Assembly (NCBI RefSeq): GCF_033115175.1
Contig: NC_084840.1
Coordinates: forward strand, 81,545,179 to 81,609,178
Reading direction: 5' to 3'
Source of the DNA: Lepus europaeus
Lineage: Eukaryota > Chordata > Mammalia > Lagomorpha > Leporidae
DNA: 64,000 nt
Shown: piece after piece, positions 23,790-37,123 of the stretch
Position numbering within the stretch: position 1 is the first letter of the stretch
Layout of the letters: every line of letters begins with the position of its first letter
Program-made: the position numbers and the translations under genes
Notes under the pieces: generated by a model
Database searches by the model: none
The model's input: only the letters and a program-made list of their open reading frames with translations
What the model was told of the DNA's origin: nothing

Positions 23790-26700
23790 TTAAGGAATAC
23801 AGTTTCATTCATTTAATATATGAAGATTTGGGAACATGATGATTCTTTCTCCCCTACCTTCCTCCCACCCATCGTCCTGTCCTTCTTCCTCTTCCCTCTT
23901 CCTTTCCCATTCTTATTTTTTACAGAGATCAATTTTTCAGTTTATTTATATACTCATAAAATTAATTCTACACTAAGTAGAGAGTTCACCAATTAGTGTG
24001 ATGGAAAAAAAAACAAAACAAAACAGACAAAGAAAAATATTGTTCCTCAGTAGACAAGGCAAGAGCAGTGCAAAGTCAATGCATCTCAAACTGATAATTT
24101 TGCTCCTGTAGATAATATTTTTAGTACCCTATTAGTTTCCACAGATCAGATAGACCATATGTTATCTTTTTGTGACTGGCTTATTTCACTAGTATGGTGG
24201 TTTCCAGTTGCATCCATTTTGTTGCAAATGACAGGATTTCACATTTTTAGTGCTGTGTAGTATTCCATAGTACACATATTCCATAATTCCTTTATATAGT
24301 ACTCAGTGGCATCTGAATTGATTCCATATTTTAGCTGTTGTAAATTTTGCTGAAATGAATATGGGGTACAAATAACTCTTTCATATGCTGATTTCATTTC
24401 CTTTGGGTAAAATCCCAGGGATGGGATGGCTGATCACATGATGGGTCTATATTAAGCTCTCTGAGATATCTCCATATTTTCTTCAGCAGTGGCTATACCA
24501 GTTTACATTTCCACCACATCCTAGCCAATATTTGTTGCTTGTTGATTGCTATATGAGGGCCATTCTGATAGGGGTGAGGTGAAACATCATTGTGGTTTTC
24601 ATTTGCAGTTCCCTGATATCTAGCAATCCTGAACATTTTTTCATGCATCTATTAGCAGTTTGAATTTCCTCTCTTAAAAAATGTTCAGGTACTTTTCCCA
24701 TCTGTTGATTAGGTTGTTTGTTTTGTGGTTGTTTAGTTTCTTGAGCTCTTTATAGAAGCTTGAAGTTAGACCTTTGTCAGTTTCATAGTTTCAAATATTT
24801 TCCCATTCTGTTGGTTGCCTCTTCATTTTGCTGAGTGTTTTCTTTTGCAATGCATAACTTTTCAGTTTGATTTAATTCCACTTGTTAATTTTGCCTTTGA
24901 TTGCCTGTGCTTCTGGGGTCTTTTCCAAGAAATCTTGCCCTATACCAATGTTTTGTAGTGTTTCCCCATTGTCCTCTAGTAATTTGATGGTATCAAATCA
25001 TAGCTTTATGTCTCTGATCCATTTTGAGTGGATTTTTTACATAAGGTGTAAGGTAACGTTCTTGTTTGATGCTTCTGCATGTGGAGATCTAGTTTACCCA
25101 GCACCATTTGTTCAAGAGACTCTCTTGGCTCCAGGGGTTGATTTTTACTCCTTTGTCAATGATAAATTGGTTGTAGATGTGTGGATTAATTTCTGGAGAT
25201 TCTATTCTGTTCCATTGGTCTACACATGCATTTTTGTGCAAATACCAGACTGTTTTAATTATAACTGCCCTGTAGTATGTCTTGAGGGCACCACCTTTTT
25301 TGTTGTTGTTGTTCAAGATTTCTCTAGCTATTCAGAGTCTCTTGTGTTTCTGTATGAATGTTAGCCTCATTTTTTCTATATTGAGAAGAATGTTATTGGT
25401 ATTTTGGTAGGATCACATTGAATCTGAATAGGTTTTGGTAGTATGGACATTTTGAAGATGTTGATTCTTCCAATCCATGAACATGGAAGATTTTTACACA
25501 TTTTTATGTCTTCTTCTTTCTTTAATGTTTTATAATCTTCATTGTAGAAATCTCTGATATACTTGGTTAACTTTATTCCAAGGTATTTAAATTTTTTGTA
25601 GCTATTGTGAATGGGATTGATCTTAGGTCATTATCAGCTTTGGCATTGTATGTGTATACAAAGGAAGCTGATATTTGTGTGTTTATTTTATATCCTGCCA
25701 CTATACCAAACTCTTATGAGTTCTATTAGTGTTTTCATGGAGTCTTTTGGGTTACCAATATGTAGAATCATGTCATCAGCAAATAGGGATAGTTTGACTT
25801 CCTCCTTGCCAATATGTATCCCTTTGAATTATTTTTCTTGCCTGATGGCTCCGGCTAAAACTTTCAGGACTATATTAAATAGCAGTGGTGAAAATGAGGT
25901 TTCACCGCACCCCGGTTAGAATGGCTCACATTCAGTAATCTACCAACAGCAGATGCTGGAGAGGATGTGGGGAAAAAGGGACACTAAACCACTGTTGGTG
26001 GGAATGCAAACTGGTTAAGCCACTATGGAAGTCAGTCTGGAGATTCCTCAGAAAAGTGAATATAACCCTATCATATAACCCAGCCATCCCACTCCTTGGA
26101 ATTTACCAAAAGGAAATTAAATTGGCAAACAAAAAAGCCGTCTGCACATTAATGTTTATTGCAGCTCAATTCACAATAGCTAAGACCTGGAACCAACCCA
26201 AATGCCCATCAACAGTAGACTAGATAAAGAAATTATGGGACATGTACTCTATAGAATACTATACAGTAGTCAAAAACAATGAAATCCGGTCATTTGCAAC
26301 AAGATGGAGGAATCTGGAAAACATCATGCTGAGTGAATTAAGCCAGTCCCAAAGAGACAAATATCATTTGTTTTCCCTGGTCAGCGACAACTAACTGAGC
26401 ACCAAAGGGGAAACCTGTTGAAATGAAATGGGCACTATGAGAAACAGTGACTTGATCATCTCTTGTCCTGACTGTTGATTTACAATGTAAATCTTTATCC
26501 ATTTTAGTATTTTTTTTGTTCTAGTACTGGTGGTTGAACTCTGTAATTAACAAACAATTATTCTTAGGTGTTTAAATTTTAACTGAAAAGTGATCCCTGT
26601 TAAATATAAGAGTGGAAAAAGAGAGGGAGGTGATGGACAATTTGGGACATGCTGAATCAGACTTGCCCCAAATGGTGGAGTTAGAAACGTGCCAGGGGAT

Positions 26701-29700
26701 TCCAATACAATCCCATCAAGGTGGCATGTACCAATGCCATCTCACTAGTCCAAGTGATCAATTTCAGTTCACAATTGATGGCTCTGATAGGTCTAAGAGG
26801 CAAAGGGATCACACAAACAAGACAAGTGTCTGCTAATACTAACTGATAGAACCAAAAAGGGAGAGAAGGATCCAACATGGGAAGCGGGATACACAGCAGA
26901 CTCATAGAATGGCAGATGTCCTAAAGAACACTCTGGCCTCAGAATCAGCCCTTAAGGCATTCGGATCTGGCTGAAGAGCCCATGAGAGTATTTTAGCCAT
27001 GGAAAGCCAAGATACTCTGGGGAAAAAAAAAAGAAGACCTAAATGAAAGATCTCTGCGAGTGAGATCCCAGTGGAAAGAACAGGGCCATCGAAGAAGAAG
27101 GTACCTTTCTCTGAAGGGAGGCGAGAACTTCCACTTTGACAATGACCCTGTCAGAATAAGATCAAAGTCGGTGACCCGAAAGGCTTCCATAGCCCTGGCA
27201 ACTCATGACTAGAGCCTAGGGAGATTACTGATGCCATAAACAAGAATGTCAAATTGTTTAATCAACAATAGGAGTCACTGTGTACTTACATCTCATGTGG
27301 GATCTGTCCTTAATGTGTTGTCCAATGTGAAGTAATGCTATAACTAGTACTGAAACAGTATTTTTACACTTTGTGTTTCTGTGTGGGTGTAAACTGATGA
27401 AATCTTTAGTTAGTATATACTGAATCGATTTTCTGTATATAAAGATAATTGAAAATGAAAAAAAAACTTGGTGTTAAATTGGAAATTGCATAGAAAATTA
27501 ATCAATTCTAAAAAAAAATCATGTAAGATCTCTGTCCTTCATGTGCTGTACATTGTGATTTAATGCTATAACTAGTACTCCAACAGTATTTTTCACTTTG
27601 TGTTGCTATGTGAGGGCAAACTGTTGAAATCTTTACTTAATATATACTAAACTGATCTTCTGTATATAAAGAGAATTGAAAATGAATCTTGATGTGAATG
27701 GAAGGGGAGAGGGAGTGGGAAACGGGAGGGTTGAGGGTGGGAGGGAAGTTATGGGGGGGGAGCCATTGTAATCCATAAGCTGTATTTTGGAAATTTATAT
27801 TCATTAAATAAAAGTTAAAAAAATAGCAGTGGTGAGAGTGGGCATCCTTGTCTAGATCCAACTTCTCCCCATTTAGTAGAATGCTGACTGTGGATTTGTT
27901 ATAAATTGCTTTATTATGTTGAGGAATGTCCCTTCTATACCAAGTTTGCTTAAGGCTTTCATCATAAAAGGATGTTGAATTTTTCAAATTCTGTCTCTGC
28001 ATCTATTGAGATAATCATATGGATTTTGGTGTTCAGTTTGCTAATGTGGTTTATCACATTTATACATTTATTGATTTTCAGATGTTGAACCATCCCTATA
28101 TACTAGGGATAAATTCCACTTGGTCTGGGTGTATGATCTCTCTCATGTGTTGTTGGATTTGATTGGCTAGTATTTTGTTGAAGATTTTTGCATCTATGTT
28201 CATCAGGGACATTGGTCTTTAGCTGTTTTCTCTGTAATATCAATTTCTGGCTTAAGAATTAAGGTAATGCTGGCTTCTTAGAATGAGCTTGGGAGGATTC
28301 CCTCCTTTTTGAATATTTTGAATAGCTGGAGAAGAATTGAGATTCATTCTTCTTGAAATGTCTGGTAGAATGCAGTGGTGAATACGTTGGGACCTGGGCT
28401 TTTCTCTGTTGGAAGGGTCTTTATTATTGATTCAATCTTTATGATTCAGTTTAGGTAGGTTGTGTGTGTCCAGGAATCTATCAATTTCTTCTGGATTTCC
28501 TGAATTGTTGGCACACAGTTCTTTGTGGTAATTCCTGATGATTCTTTTTATTTCTGTCTTTTGTTGCATTTCCTTTTTCATCTCTGAGTTTGTTGATTTG
28601 GGTCTTCTCCCTCTTTTTTTGGTCATTTGGACCTATGGCTTGTCTATTTTGTTTATTTTTTCCAAAAACAGCTCTTCATTTCATTGATCTTTTGTATTTT
28701 TTATTTTATTTCTCCTTTAATTTTAATTATTTCTTTACTCCTACTAATTTGGGGTTTGGTTTGTTGTTTTTCTAAGTCCTTGAGATGCACTGACAGCATA
28801 TTTATTTGGTGCCTTTCCAGTTTCTTGATACAGGCACTAATTGCTGTAAACTTTTCTTTTAACACTGCTTTTGCTGTATCCCATACTTTTTGGTATGAGG
28901 TATTGTTATCGTCATTCCTTTCCTAAAATTTTTTATTGGTCTTTTGATTTCTTTTATGACTCACTGTTCATTTAAGAGTGTATTTTTCAGTCTCCATGTA
29001 TTTGCATATGTTCTTGAAATTCTTGAGTTGTTTATTTTGAGCTTCAGTCCATTGTGATCAGAGAACATGAATGGTATGATTTTGATTTTTTTGAATTTGC
29101 TGAGACTTGCTTTATGGCTTAGTATGTGGTCTATCCTAGAGAAAGTTCCATGCACTGCTGAAAAGAACGTACGTTCTGCCATGGTGGGGTGAAAAGTTCT
29201 GCAAATATCAGTTAGGTCCATTTGGTCGATAGTGTTGATTAGCTCTGTTTTTTTGTTGCTTTTCTGTGTGGTTGATATATTCAGTGATGAAAGTATAGTG
29301 TTGAAATCCACCATTACTATTGTACTGGAGTCTGTCTCCCTTTAGTTCTGTTAATAGTGCTTTTAGATAGCCAGGTACCCTGTAGTTGGGTGCATATGCA
29401 TTTACTGTCAAGTCTTCCTATTGTATTGATCCCTTAATCACTATATAGTTTCCTTCTTTGTCTCTTTTAACAGTTTTTATGTTAAAGTCTATTTTATCTG
29501 ATAATTGGATGACTACACCTTCCCTTTTCCCCTCATTAGTGTGGAATCTCTTTTTCTATCCTTTAACTTTTCATCTATGTGTATCTTTGTTGGTGAAGTG
29601 TGTTTCTTGTAGGCAGCGAATAGATGGGTCTTGCTTTTTAATCCATTCAACCAGCCTGTATCTTTTAACTGTAGAGTTGAGGCCATTTACATCCATGTTG

Positions 29701-32105
29701 ACAATTGATAAGTAATACTTGACCCTGCCATTTCTCTGCAAATGTTCCTATCATTTGCTTTGGATTTTGTTTGCACTTTTACTGGGATATTTTCTGTCTT
29801 TGCATTCTTACATAGTGATGGCTTGCTTTCTGTGTTTCTGTGTGTAGCACATCCTTAAGCATCTTTTGTAAGGCTGGAGAAGTGACAAATTCCTTTGATT
29901 TCTTTTTGTTATGGAATGTCTTTATTTCACCTTCATTTGTAAATGAGAGCTTTGCAGGATACAATCTTTTGGGTTGACAGTTTCTTCTCTTAAGATTTGG
30001 ACTATATCTAAGGTTTCTAATGAGAAGTCAGCTGTGAGTCTAATTGGAAATCCTCTGAAAGCTTTCTGGCATTTCTCTAGTGCACATTTTAGAACCTTTA
30101 TACTTAACTGTGGAAATTTTGACTACAATGTGTCATGGTAAAGATCTTTTATGGTCATATATGTTAGGCGTTCTATGCACTTCCTGTACTTGTACATTCC
30201 TTACTTTCTCAATGTTAGGGAAGTTTTCTGTAATTATTTCATTAAATAGGCCTTCTAGTCTCTTTTCTCTTTCCACACCTTCAGACACTCCTAAGACTCA
30301 TATGTTGGGTCTTTTGGTAGTATCCTATGTATTTCCAATACTGTTTTTAAGTTTTCTAATTTCTTCTTCTTGCTTTGGTCTTAACTGTAATTTCCAGAGA
30401 TTTGTCTTCTAGCTCAGATATTCTTTCTTCTGCCTCACCAACTCTGTTGTTAAAACTTTACATTGCAGTTTTATTTTATCTATTGAATGTTTTATTTCTA
30501 GTATTTCATTTGATTTCTCTTTAAGTTCTCAATTTTAGGGGAAAAATTTTCATTCATATAATATATAGTTTTTTATTTTGTGGATTGGTTTCTGATTTGC
30601 TTTTGAGTAATCTGATGGTTAGTTTTTAAAATTCCATCTGGTGTTTCCCCAATCTATTCATCTTAACATTCTAATATTGAAATGTTATAGTGTTTTTTAA
30701 GGACGCTTACAGTGTCTTTTTTATTTTTGTTTCTTGAATTTTTGCCATTATATTTAGGCATTTGTAAAAATTTTTTGTCTGATGGCTTTTATCTTTGATC
30801 TGTGCCTCTGTGGATTAGTGAAATGTCTATACTTCCAGTGAATACCAAAGGGTGTATGGTGAATATGGCCATACTCTGTTCACGTATCCATGGTAACACC
30901 CAAGTTAGGCGTGATAGCTCTCCTCTGTGTAACTGGATGGAGAGTAATGCTCACCTCTGTTGGTGTGACCTCCCCTTCTGCTCCCAGCTGAGGAATACCC
31001 AGGTGTTAGTCCCCAGTGTGCTCAACACTCATCTGCACAACTGTATGAACCACATATATGATCTGTGGAGTCTTTCTTGTGACCACGGTTCCCTTTGCTA
31101 TGAGCTGTGCTAGGCAACCAAGGAGCTCTGAGAGTGTGGAGAAGTGCTTTTTAGCTGCCCAGAACCCAGGCACACTCTGCCTCCTTTCACACAGTCAGTG
31201 TTTTCTCAGTCTTAGCTCCCAGGGCTCTCAGGGTGAAGGAGTGCTGATGGGCTACTCTGCCCTGCTAGCCTGTCCTGTGCACAAGAAAACCAAGGTGTTC
31301 CCAAAGCTGCTGTCTGTGTTTTCCAGCTCACTGGATCGAGTCCAATCCTCTCAAGCAGATTTGATGTCAGTAAGGAACGTAGGTGTTTCTCTTTGGTTAG
31401 ATCTGTGGTCTCAGGCACGCAAAGTACCCATACGCCACAGTCCTGCTGTCTTCATCATTGTGCTAGACATGTAGGAGCATCCCACAGGTGCAACTTCCTT
31501 TCTCTTGGGATGGCTCCCCCTCCCTTCTCACTGCCAGGTAGGTGCAACTGGCTTGGTTTCTCATGAACTGCTGTGGTTGCCCCATCAACTAAGTAGAGGG
31601 CAATTCCAATAATTGCTGGATATGTACACAGGAGCTTGGGTGGCTGCTACCTGCCTGTGTCCAAAAATGGTACCAGCCCTCCCACCACCGGCTGCAAGTC
31701 TCTGTTGTAGCAGGGTGGAGGAGAGGGTGAGAGATGTGCTGTTTTTTCCCCTCCCCACCTCTTGGTAACCAGTCTCCCTGTTTTGGGGATCTAAGTGGGA
31801 GTCTAAAAGGTGCAGTTCACTAAGCCCTCCCTCCCACTGTATCAGCAGTGCCATGGGCCCATGGAGTCCACTCTCAGCTAGTTTGCTGGGGTGGGCACCT
31901 ATCCCCCTAGATCCCAGCTGATAGGTCTTTTGCTACATGTCTGTTCTTTTTTGGTTCTGGACAGTTTCTACTGATTTTACAGGATCTCCCATTGCAGTCC
32001 CCTGCAGCTTTATCCTGAGAGTATACTTTCTCTCCCTTTTTAAATACTTATTTTGCCTTTTTTAAATCAGACCATCCTGACACTATTCTGACATCTTGGA
32101 ACCCC
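23790..32105 (-). mobile_element. Near full-length older L1, antisense, split by a sense L1
   Basis: An older-type 3' end starts near 23790 (CTACCTTCCTCCCACCC). ORF2 runs to 25876 and, after the sense L1 at 25892-27820, from 27836 through the RT and endonuclease (short minus frames 28961-29314 and 29208-29411). ORF1 remains are near 29770-30770, and a GC-richer 5' UTR extends to about 32105 (CATCTTGGAACCCCC). No ORF is intact. Without the insertion the element is about 6.4 kb. Confidence 0.88.
25892..27820 (+). mobile_element. 5'-truncated L1, sense, inserted head-on into antisense L1
   Basis: 1929 bases of L1 3' end on the + strand: the ORF2 C-terminus from ATGAGGTTTCACCGCACCCC, then the 3' UTR ending ATTCATTAAATAAAAG. 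It is bracketed by AAATAGCAGTGGTGA at 25877-25891 and 27821-27835, a perfect 15-bp target duplication inside the RT region of the host L1. Its 3' UTR carries the terminal segment twice (about 27300-27460 and 27527-27670), joined by an A-rich linker. Confidence 0.95.
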
Positions 32106-32109
32106 CTGT

Positions 32110-32442
32110 TTACTTTTTAAATATTCATTTATTTGAAAGGCAGAGTTAGAGAGGTAAGAAGGGAGAGGGAGAGAGGAAGGGATCTTCCATCTGCTGGTTC
32201 ACTTTTCAACTGCCTGAAAAAACTAGGTCTGGGCCAGTCCAAAGCCAGGAGTCAGGAACTCCAAACAGGTCTCCCATGTAAATGTCAGGGACCCAAGTTC
32301 TTGAGCCATTATTGTCTGCTTCCCAGGTACATTGACAAAGAACTGGATCAGAAACAGGGTAACCAGAAGTTATCCTGAACTCTGATATGGGGCGTGAACA
32401 TCCTACGTGGTAGTTTATCCTACTGTGCCACAATACCTCTTT
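32110..32442 (-). mobile_element. CSINE, antisense
   Basis: Tail TTTTTAAATATTCATTTATTTGAAAGGC, AGGGAGAGGGAGAGAGG tract, diverged core, and old-type head end CTACTGTGCCACAATACC. Confidence 0.88.
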
Positions 32443-32449
32443 CTGATTT

Positions 32450-33140
32450 TGGATATTAAACCAACATAGTATTTTTTTTTATTTTCCAGTATCTGTTCTG
32501 TTTTTTTTATGTTCTAGTCTTTATTATTTACTTATTTCTACTTGTTTATTTACTAATTTACTTTTGTTTTCTATTCTACAACATGGCAGTTGTGTTTATT
32601 GGTTGTACATTTTCTCTTTCTATATGGATGTTTGTTGCTATAAATTTTCTTACAATAATCATGTTAGCTTAATCTGTATTTTATATGGCATTTTTTCTTT
32701 TGTTTCATTTCATCTCAATATATTTCATAGTTTTCTTTATGATCTTTTCCATGCCCCATTGGTAATTCGGAACTGTGTTATTTAAATAGCATTTATTTGT
32801 GAATTTACCAAGTTTCCTTGTTATTATTAATATAATTCCATAGGCATTGGAAAATATTTGCATGAATTCAATCTTTTTAAATTTATGAAGGCTTGGTTTA
32901 TAGCCTGGCATTTTGTGTATCTTGGAGAATTTTCCAAGTACATTTGAAAGTAACATTTAGTTGTCTTATGGGGTGAAGTATTCTGTATATACATACAGAC
33001 TTCTAAAGAGCACTAGTTAGTTAATAGTGCTGTTCAGTTATTTTCTTCTTAATCTAATGCTAAGTTGATCAATCCATTATTTAAAGTACGGTATTGAAGT
33101 CTCTATGATTGTTGTAAAATCTGTTTGTGATTTCTTATGG
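32450..33140 (-). mobile_element. Old L1 fragment, antisense
   Basis: Reverse L1 endonuclease-region text (TTCTGTATATACATACAGAC, ATTTAAAGTACGGTATTGAAG, GAAGGCTTGGTTTATAGCC). Strongly diverged. It ends about 150 bases before the first exon. Confidence 0.65.
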
Positions 33141-33291
33141 CTGAGCATGAAAGATCACAATAAGATTTTATTTGTAGCCTTATAAAAATGAGACAATGTT
33201 GCTGTATGCTTATCTTAAATTTAAAATTTGACCTATTTTTCTGTTTACTACACCAAATTATATCTTTGTGTATCTCCTCGTAAAATATCAG

Positions 33292-33384
33292 ATGCAGATC
33301 TTACACCTGAGAAAAAATCTTTGGAATCAGAAGCTCAAATGCGAAAAGGAAAACAAAGAATAATTAGACTGAATAGACAAAAGG
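33292..33384 (+). CDS. Internal exon 1 of an unrecognised gene
   Basis: A 93-base exon between an acceptor (ATATCAG) and a consensus donor (GGGTAAGT, GT at 33385). It enters after one base of a codon and leaves with one base (phase 1 to 1), so it is symmetric. It encodes about 30 residues beginning ADLTPEKKSLESE and ending RIIRLNRQK, very rich in Lys, Arg and Glu. Joining to the next exon completes a GCA (Ala) codon without a stop. A Met codon at 33228 lies upstream in the intron in the same frame, but the acceptor argues against a start there. Function is unknown; a soluble, helical protein is the only safe guess. An alternative acceptor 6 bases downstream (GATGCAG, AG at 33296-33297) would drop two codons and keep the frame. 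Confidence 0.7.
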
Positions 33385-34151
33385 GTAAGTATAATATTTA
33401 TACATATCATTAAATTATTTTAAGAACTTATCTGAAGATCTTCTTTCTTTTGGTCTTTCTTTTGAATATTTATTTGAGGTATATTTAGTAGAAATTTCAT
33501 ATTTTTGACAAATGCGAATATCCTAAAATAGCTAGATAACTAAATTGAAAGCCTTGACACCTTTTGATTAGTGTTTGAATGATCAATGACTACTATGTGA
33601 CAAGGTTTCTTTCATACACCCTCATGAAAACTGAAATTTATGCACATTTCCCACTTCAGAAAATGGGTCAAAATGTCTGAATAGGATGTGCATCCACCAA
33701 AGCCAGAAAACCAGTTTTAGAGCAATGGTGGAAGATCCACGTTTCCAGAAGATTGAGGAAAAGCTTTAGGAAAAAAGTGACAGTATCTTCAAATCGCAAA
33801 GAGAGTCTTAAAACTAAACTCAGCAGAAGACCTTTTCCTTTGATTCACTAAGCATTTAAATATACGTTTTATGTATAATTTACACTTTGACCTGAAGTGT
33901 AAGGGCGATGACACTGCTAACTGAAGAACAGAAGCAAAGTTATTGGTCGGTTTTGTTTGTTTTTTTTTTTGCATGGTCAGTATTTTCCAAAGTAACAGCA
34001 CTACCTTCATACACACTTGACAAAAACTGACCACGTGATTTCTCATTTCACCTCCTTGGGTAAAATTTGAGGATTACTTGGCATGGCCAAAAGTTGCATT
34101 GCACATCTGTTTGTTTTTTTGTTTTTGTTTTTTTTTCATTCTTCTGTTTAG
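33385..34151. other. Intron between exons 1 and 2, no repeat recognised
   Basis: About 770 bases of AT-rich sequence without L1 or SINE signature and without a further exon-like open frame with splice sites. It ends in a very T-rich acceptor tract (34110-34151). The short minus-strand frame at 33789-34046 shows no coding evidence. Confidence 0.6.
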
Positions 34152-34280
34152 CACTTCTTCTTGAAGCCCAGGAAAAAGGAATCTTAATTGAAAACCTATT
34201 GCCTGAGGAGATTGCTTCGTTATCAAGAAGTGACTCTCAAACTAAGCAGCCTGAAGCTACTAAAAAGGAGAGTCTCAAAA
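34152..34280 (+). CDS. Internal exon 2 of the unrecognised gene
   Basis: A 129-base exon with a strong acceptor (long T-rich tract, then TTCTGTTTAG) and a perfect donor (AAAAGTAAGT, GT at 34281). It is phase 1 to 1, again symmetric. It encodes about 43 residues with the readable pieces LLLEAQEKGILIENLLPEE and SRSDSQTKQPEATKKE, an acidic/basic mix consistent with a helical or disordered region. Its first codon is completed by the last base of exon 1 and its last base combines with exon 3 to give AGC (Ser). Splice quality and open frame make this one of the best-supported exons here. I do not recognise the family. Confidence 0.82.
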
Positions 34281-34371
34281 GTAAGTAACTGGCTGTAAAT
34301 CTTTTAAACCTTTTTAATTAAATTAAAAAAAAAACTGTTTTCTGAATATGTCTCCAACTATACACTTCTTT

Positions 34372-34713
34372 CTTTTTAAAGATTTATTTATTTATTTGAG
34401 AGAGTTACATAGAGAGAGAGGAGAGTCAGAGAGAGAGAGAGAGACAAAGAGAGGTCTTCCATCTGATGGTTCACTCCCCAGTTGGCCACAATGGCCAGAG
34501 CTGCACTGATCTGAAGCCAGGAGCCAGAAGCCTTCTCCAGGTCACCCACGTGGGTGCAGGGGCCCAAGGACTTGGGCCATCCTCCACTGCTATCCCAGGC
34601 CATAGCAGAGAGCTGGATCAGAAATGGAGCATCTGGGTCTCGAACCGGCGCCCATATGGGATGCCGATGCTTTAGGCCAGGGTTTTAACCCACTGCGCCA
34701 TAGTGCTGGCCCC
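34372..34713 (-). mobile_element. CSINE, antisense, with 17-bp target duplication
   Basis: Tail TTTTTAAAGATTTATTTATTTATTTG, GAGAGAG tract, core, and reversed head CATAGTGCTGGCCCC. Flanks CAACTATACACTTCTTT (34355-34371) and CAACTATATACTTCTTT (34714-34730) differ at one base. Confidence 0.95.
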
Positions 34714-34894
34714 CAACTATATACTTCTTTTGGTAATTATTCCCAACACAGTTCTGGATCTTTATTGATGATTTATGTGGTGTGCTTTCCACTCTGTTTG
34801 AGATTTACAAGTTTATTTACTGTGCTCCAAATATTTACTTTGCTCTTAGAAATAAAGAAGCAAGACAAGTTCTTTCAAAAATAAAAGTAAATCT

Positions 34895-35229
34895 GCAGGA
34901 GCTGATGCTGTGGTTTAGAGGGATGGGCTGCTTCCTGCAAATATCAGCATCCCATGTAGGTGCCACTTTGAGTCCCAGCTACTCCATTTCTCTCCAGCTC
35001 CCTGCTAATGTGCCTCAGAAAGCAGGGAAGGATGGCCCAAGTCCTTGGGCCCCTGCACCCATGTGGGAGACCTGGAGGAAGCTCTTGATTCCTGGCTTCA
35101 GCCTGGCCCACCCCCGCCCTTTACTGCCATTTGGGGAGAGAACCATTGGATGGAAAATCTCTTTCTGTCTCTTCTTCTCCCTCTCTCTCTATAACTCTGC
35201 CTTTCAAATAAATAAATTTTTTAAACAAC
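34895..35229 (+). mobile_element. CSINE, sense, with target duplication
   Basis: Head GCAGGAGCTGATGCTGTGG, core CAGCTCCCTGCTAATGTGCC, and tail CTTTCAAATAAATAAATTTT. AAGTAAATCT occurs at 34885-34894 and 35230-35239. It forms an inverted pair with the SINE ending at 34713. Confidence 0.93.
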
Positions 35230-35249
35230 AAGTAAATCTCTAAGATAAA

Positions 35250-35650
35250 ATGGTTATCTTTTTATCTTTTTTAATGGTTTCTTTGTAGAAAGAATGTGGG
35301 AGGATTCCTTCCCTTTCAGTTGTTTTGAGTAGCTTGAGAAGAATTGGAGTTAGTTCATTAAATGTCTGGTAGAGTTCAGCAGTGAATCCATCTGTTCCTG
35401 GGCTTTTCTTTGTTGGGAGAGCCTTTATTACTGGCTCAATTTCTGTCATGGTTGTGGGTCTGTTTAGGTTTTCTATTTCTTCATGGCTCAATTTAGGTAG
35501 GTTTTATGTGTCTAGGAATCTATCCATTTCTGCTAGATTTCCAAGTTTGTTGGCATACAATTGTTTTTAGAAATTTCTGATGTCTGTTTCTGTGATGTTT
35601 GTTATTATATTCCCTTTTTTTTCTTTCTTTTTTTTTTGACAGGCAGAGTG

Positions 35651-35698
<48 letters not shown>

Positions 35699-36110
35699 TC
35701 TTCCTTTTTGCCGTTGGTTCACCCTCCAATGGCCGCTGCGGCCGGCACATCGTGCTGATCCGAAGCCAGGAGCCAGGTGCTTCTCCTGGTCTCCCATGCG
35801 GGTGCAGGGCCCAAGCACTTGGGCCATCCTCCACTGCCTTCCCGGGCCATAGCAGAGAGCTGGGCTGGAAGAGGGGCAACCGGGATAGAATCCGGCGCCC
35901 CAACCGGGATTAGAACCTGGTGTGCCGGCGCCACAAGGCGGAGGATTAGCCTGTTAAGCCAGGGCACCGGCCTATATTCCCTTTTTTATCTCCAATTTTA
36001 TTGATTTGAGTTTTCTCTCCTTTTTTTTGCTTAGTTGGAATGATGTTATTATCTATTGAGATGATCATATGGTTTTAATCTTCAGTTTGTGAATATCATA
36101 TTTATTGTTT
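35250..36110 (-). mobile_element. L1 ORF2 fragment, antisense, with SINE inside
   Basis: Reverse RT/linker region: GGAGGATTCCTTCCCTTTC and GAGTTCAGCAGTGAATCC; the minus-strand frame 35240-35491 contains [17 protein letters not shown], a typical L1 RT start. After the SINE it resumes with TTCCCTTTTTTATCTCC to about 36110. Confidence 0.85.
35621..35972 (-). mobile_element. Young CSINE, antisense, with 15-bp target duplication
   Basis: TTTTTTTTGACAGGCAGAGTGGA tail, an expanded (GA)n tract of about 40 bases at 35656-35693, core, and reversed head GGGCACCGGCC. TATATTCCCTTTTTT at 35606-35620 and 35973-35987. Confidence 0.95.
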
Positions 36111-37123
36111 CACAAATGTAGAAACCTAAAGATGGTGATGCATATTTAAACTTGCAGTGGCTGTACATGAACTTTGTTACTAAAAAATCTCTGTAGATTT
36201 CTGATTATTTCTAAAAATGCTGCCATTAGGAAGCAAAGTGTATGATACAATGTTTAAGTGAGTCAAAGTAATACTGAAAAATGACATGTAGAAAAAGTAA
36301 GACAATAGTTAATTAAATATAACTACACACTTATGTGAATGACAGGTATTGGACATTAAAAAAGCAATAAACCATTTAGGAGAGATGTGAGGAGGCATAG
36401 AGAATGGAAGACTTGGGGCTGCTTCTCTGAAAAAATAATTTAAACAGTAGTCTTATTTGTTATATTATTTCTATTCTCATAATTTAAAACCCTAGTTTTA
36501 CATTTTTAGACCGATTCTAGTAGTTTGATGCTCAGTAATAAAAATTGTCAAAGATCTGGAAATTTGGGAATTGACTATATAAATATTTATTGCGATCCAT
36601 GTTTAATCAGTCCACATCCACAGCACTTAGATAATTGACAAATGACAAATCTGTTAAAGATGAAGAAATGATTATTGTTGGAGCTATGTTTCTATGAGAG
36701 ATTTCTGTTCTCCTTGACCTATTTGAAACATAGTAAGTAGAAATCATATCTCAACCCTCAAGTACCTCTGAATGTCTTCATATTGCCATCATGCTGACAT
36801 TCCAAAAAATCCTTTTACTTTGTTCACTCCTTTTATGCAGCCTACGATCAATAGAATACCATTTTGCAAGTTTTGTATTACTCTTGTAACCCAAGCCACA
36901 TATAAATCATAGAATTAGGGTAAAGAGTACTTTTTTGTAGTCATTTAGCATAAATTTAGAGTGGATTCTAGGATTATATACAGAAGATTGAATAGCTGAG
37001 AAATCTAGAGATCCAGTTATTACCTAGTGAAACACAACATAATGCATACTATATTCATCCACCTCTGAATCTACAAGTATTACTTAGAACTGTATATGAT
37101 ATTGTTTCTAAAAATCATCTTAC
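36111..37123. other. Intron sequence, no recognisable repeat
   Basis: AT-rich, about 1 kb, without L1 or SINE signatures and without an exon-like open frame bounded by good splice sites. I see nothing functional in it. Confidence 0.5.

Noticed and set aside
33228..33291. Met codon at 33228 as a gene start
   Set aside because: A splice acceptor follows at 33290-33291 and the exon is symmetric. The sequence between reads like intron with a T-rich tract.
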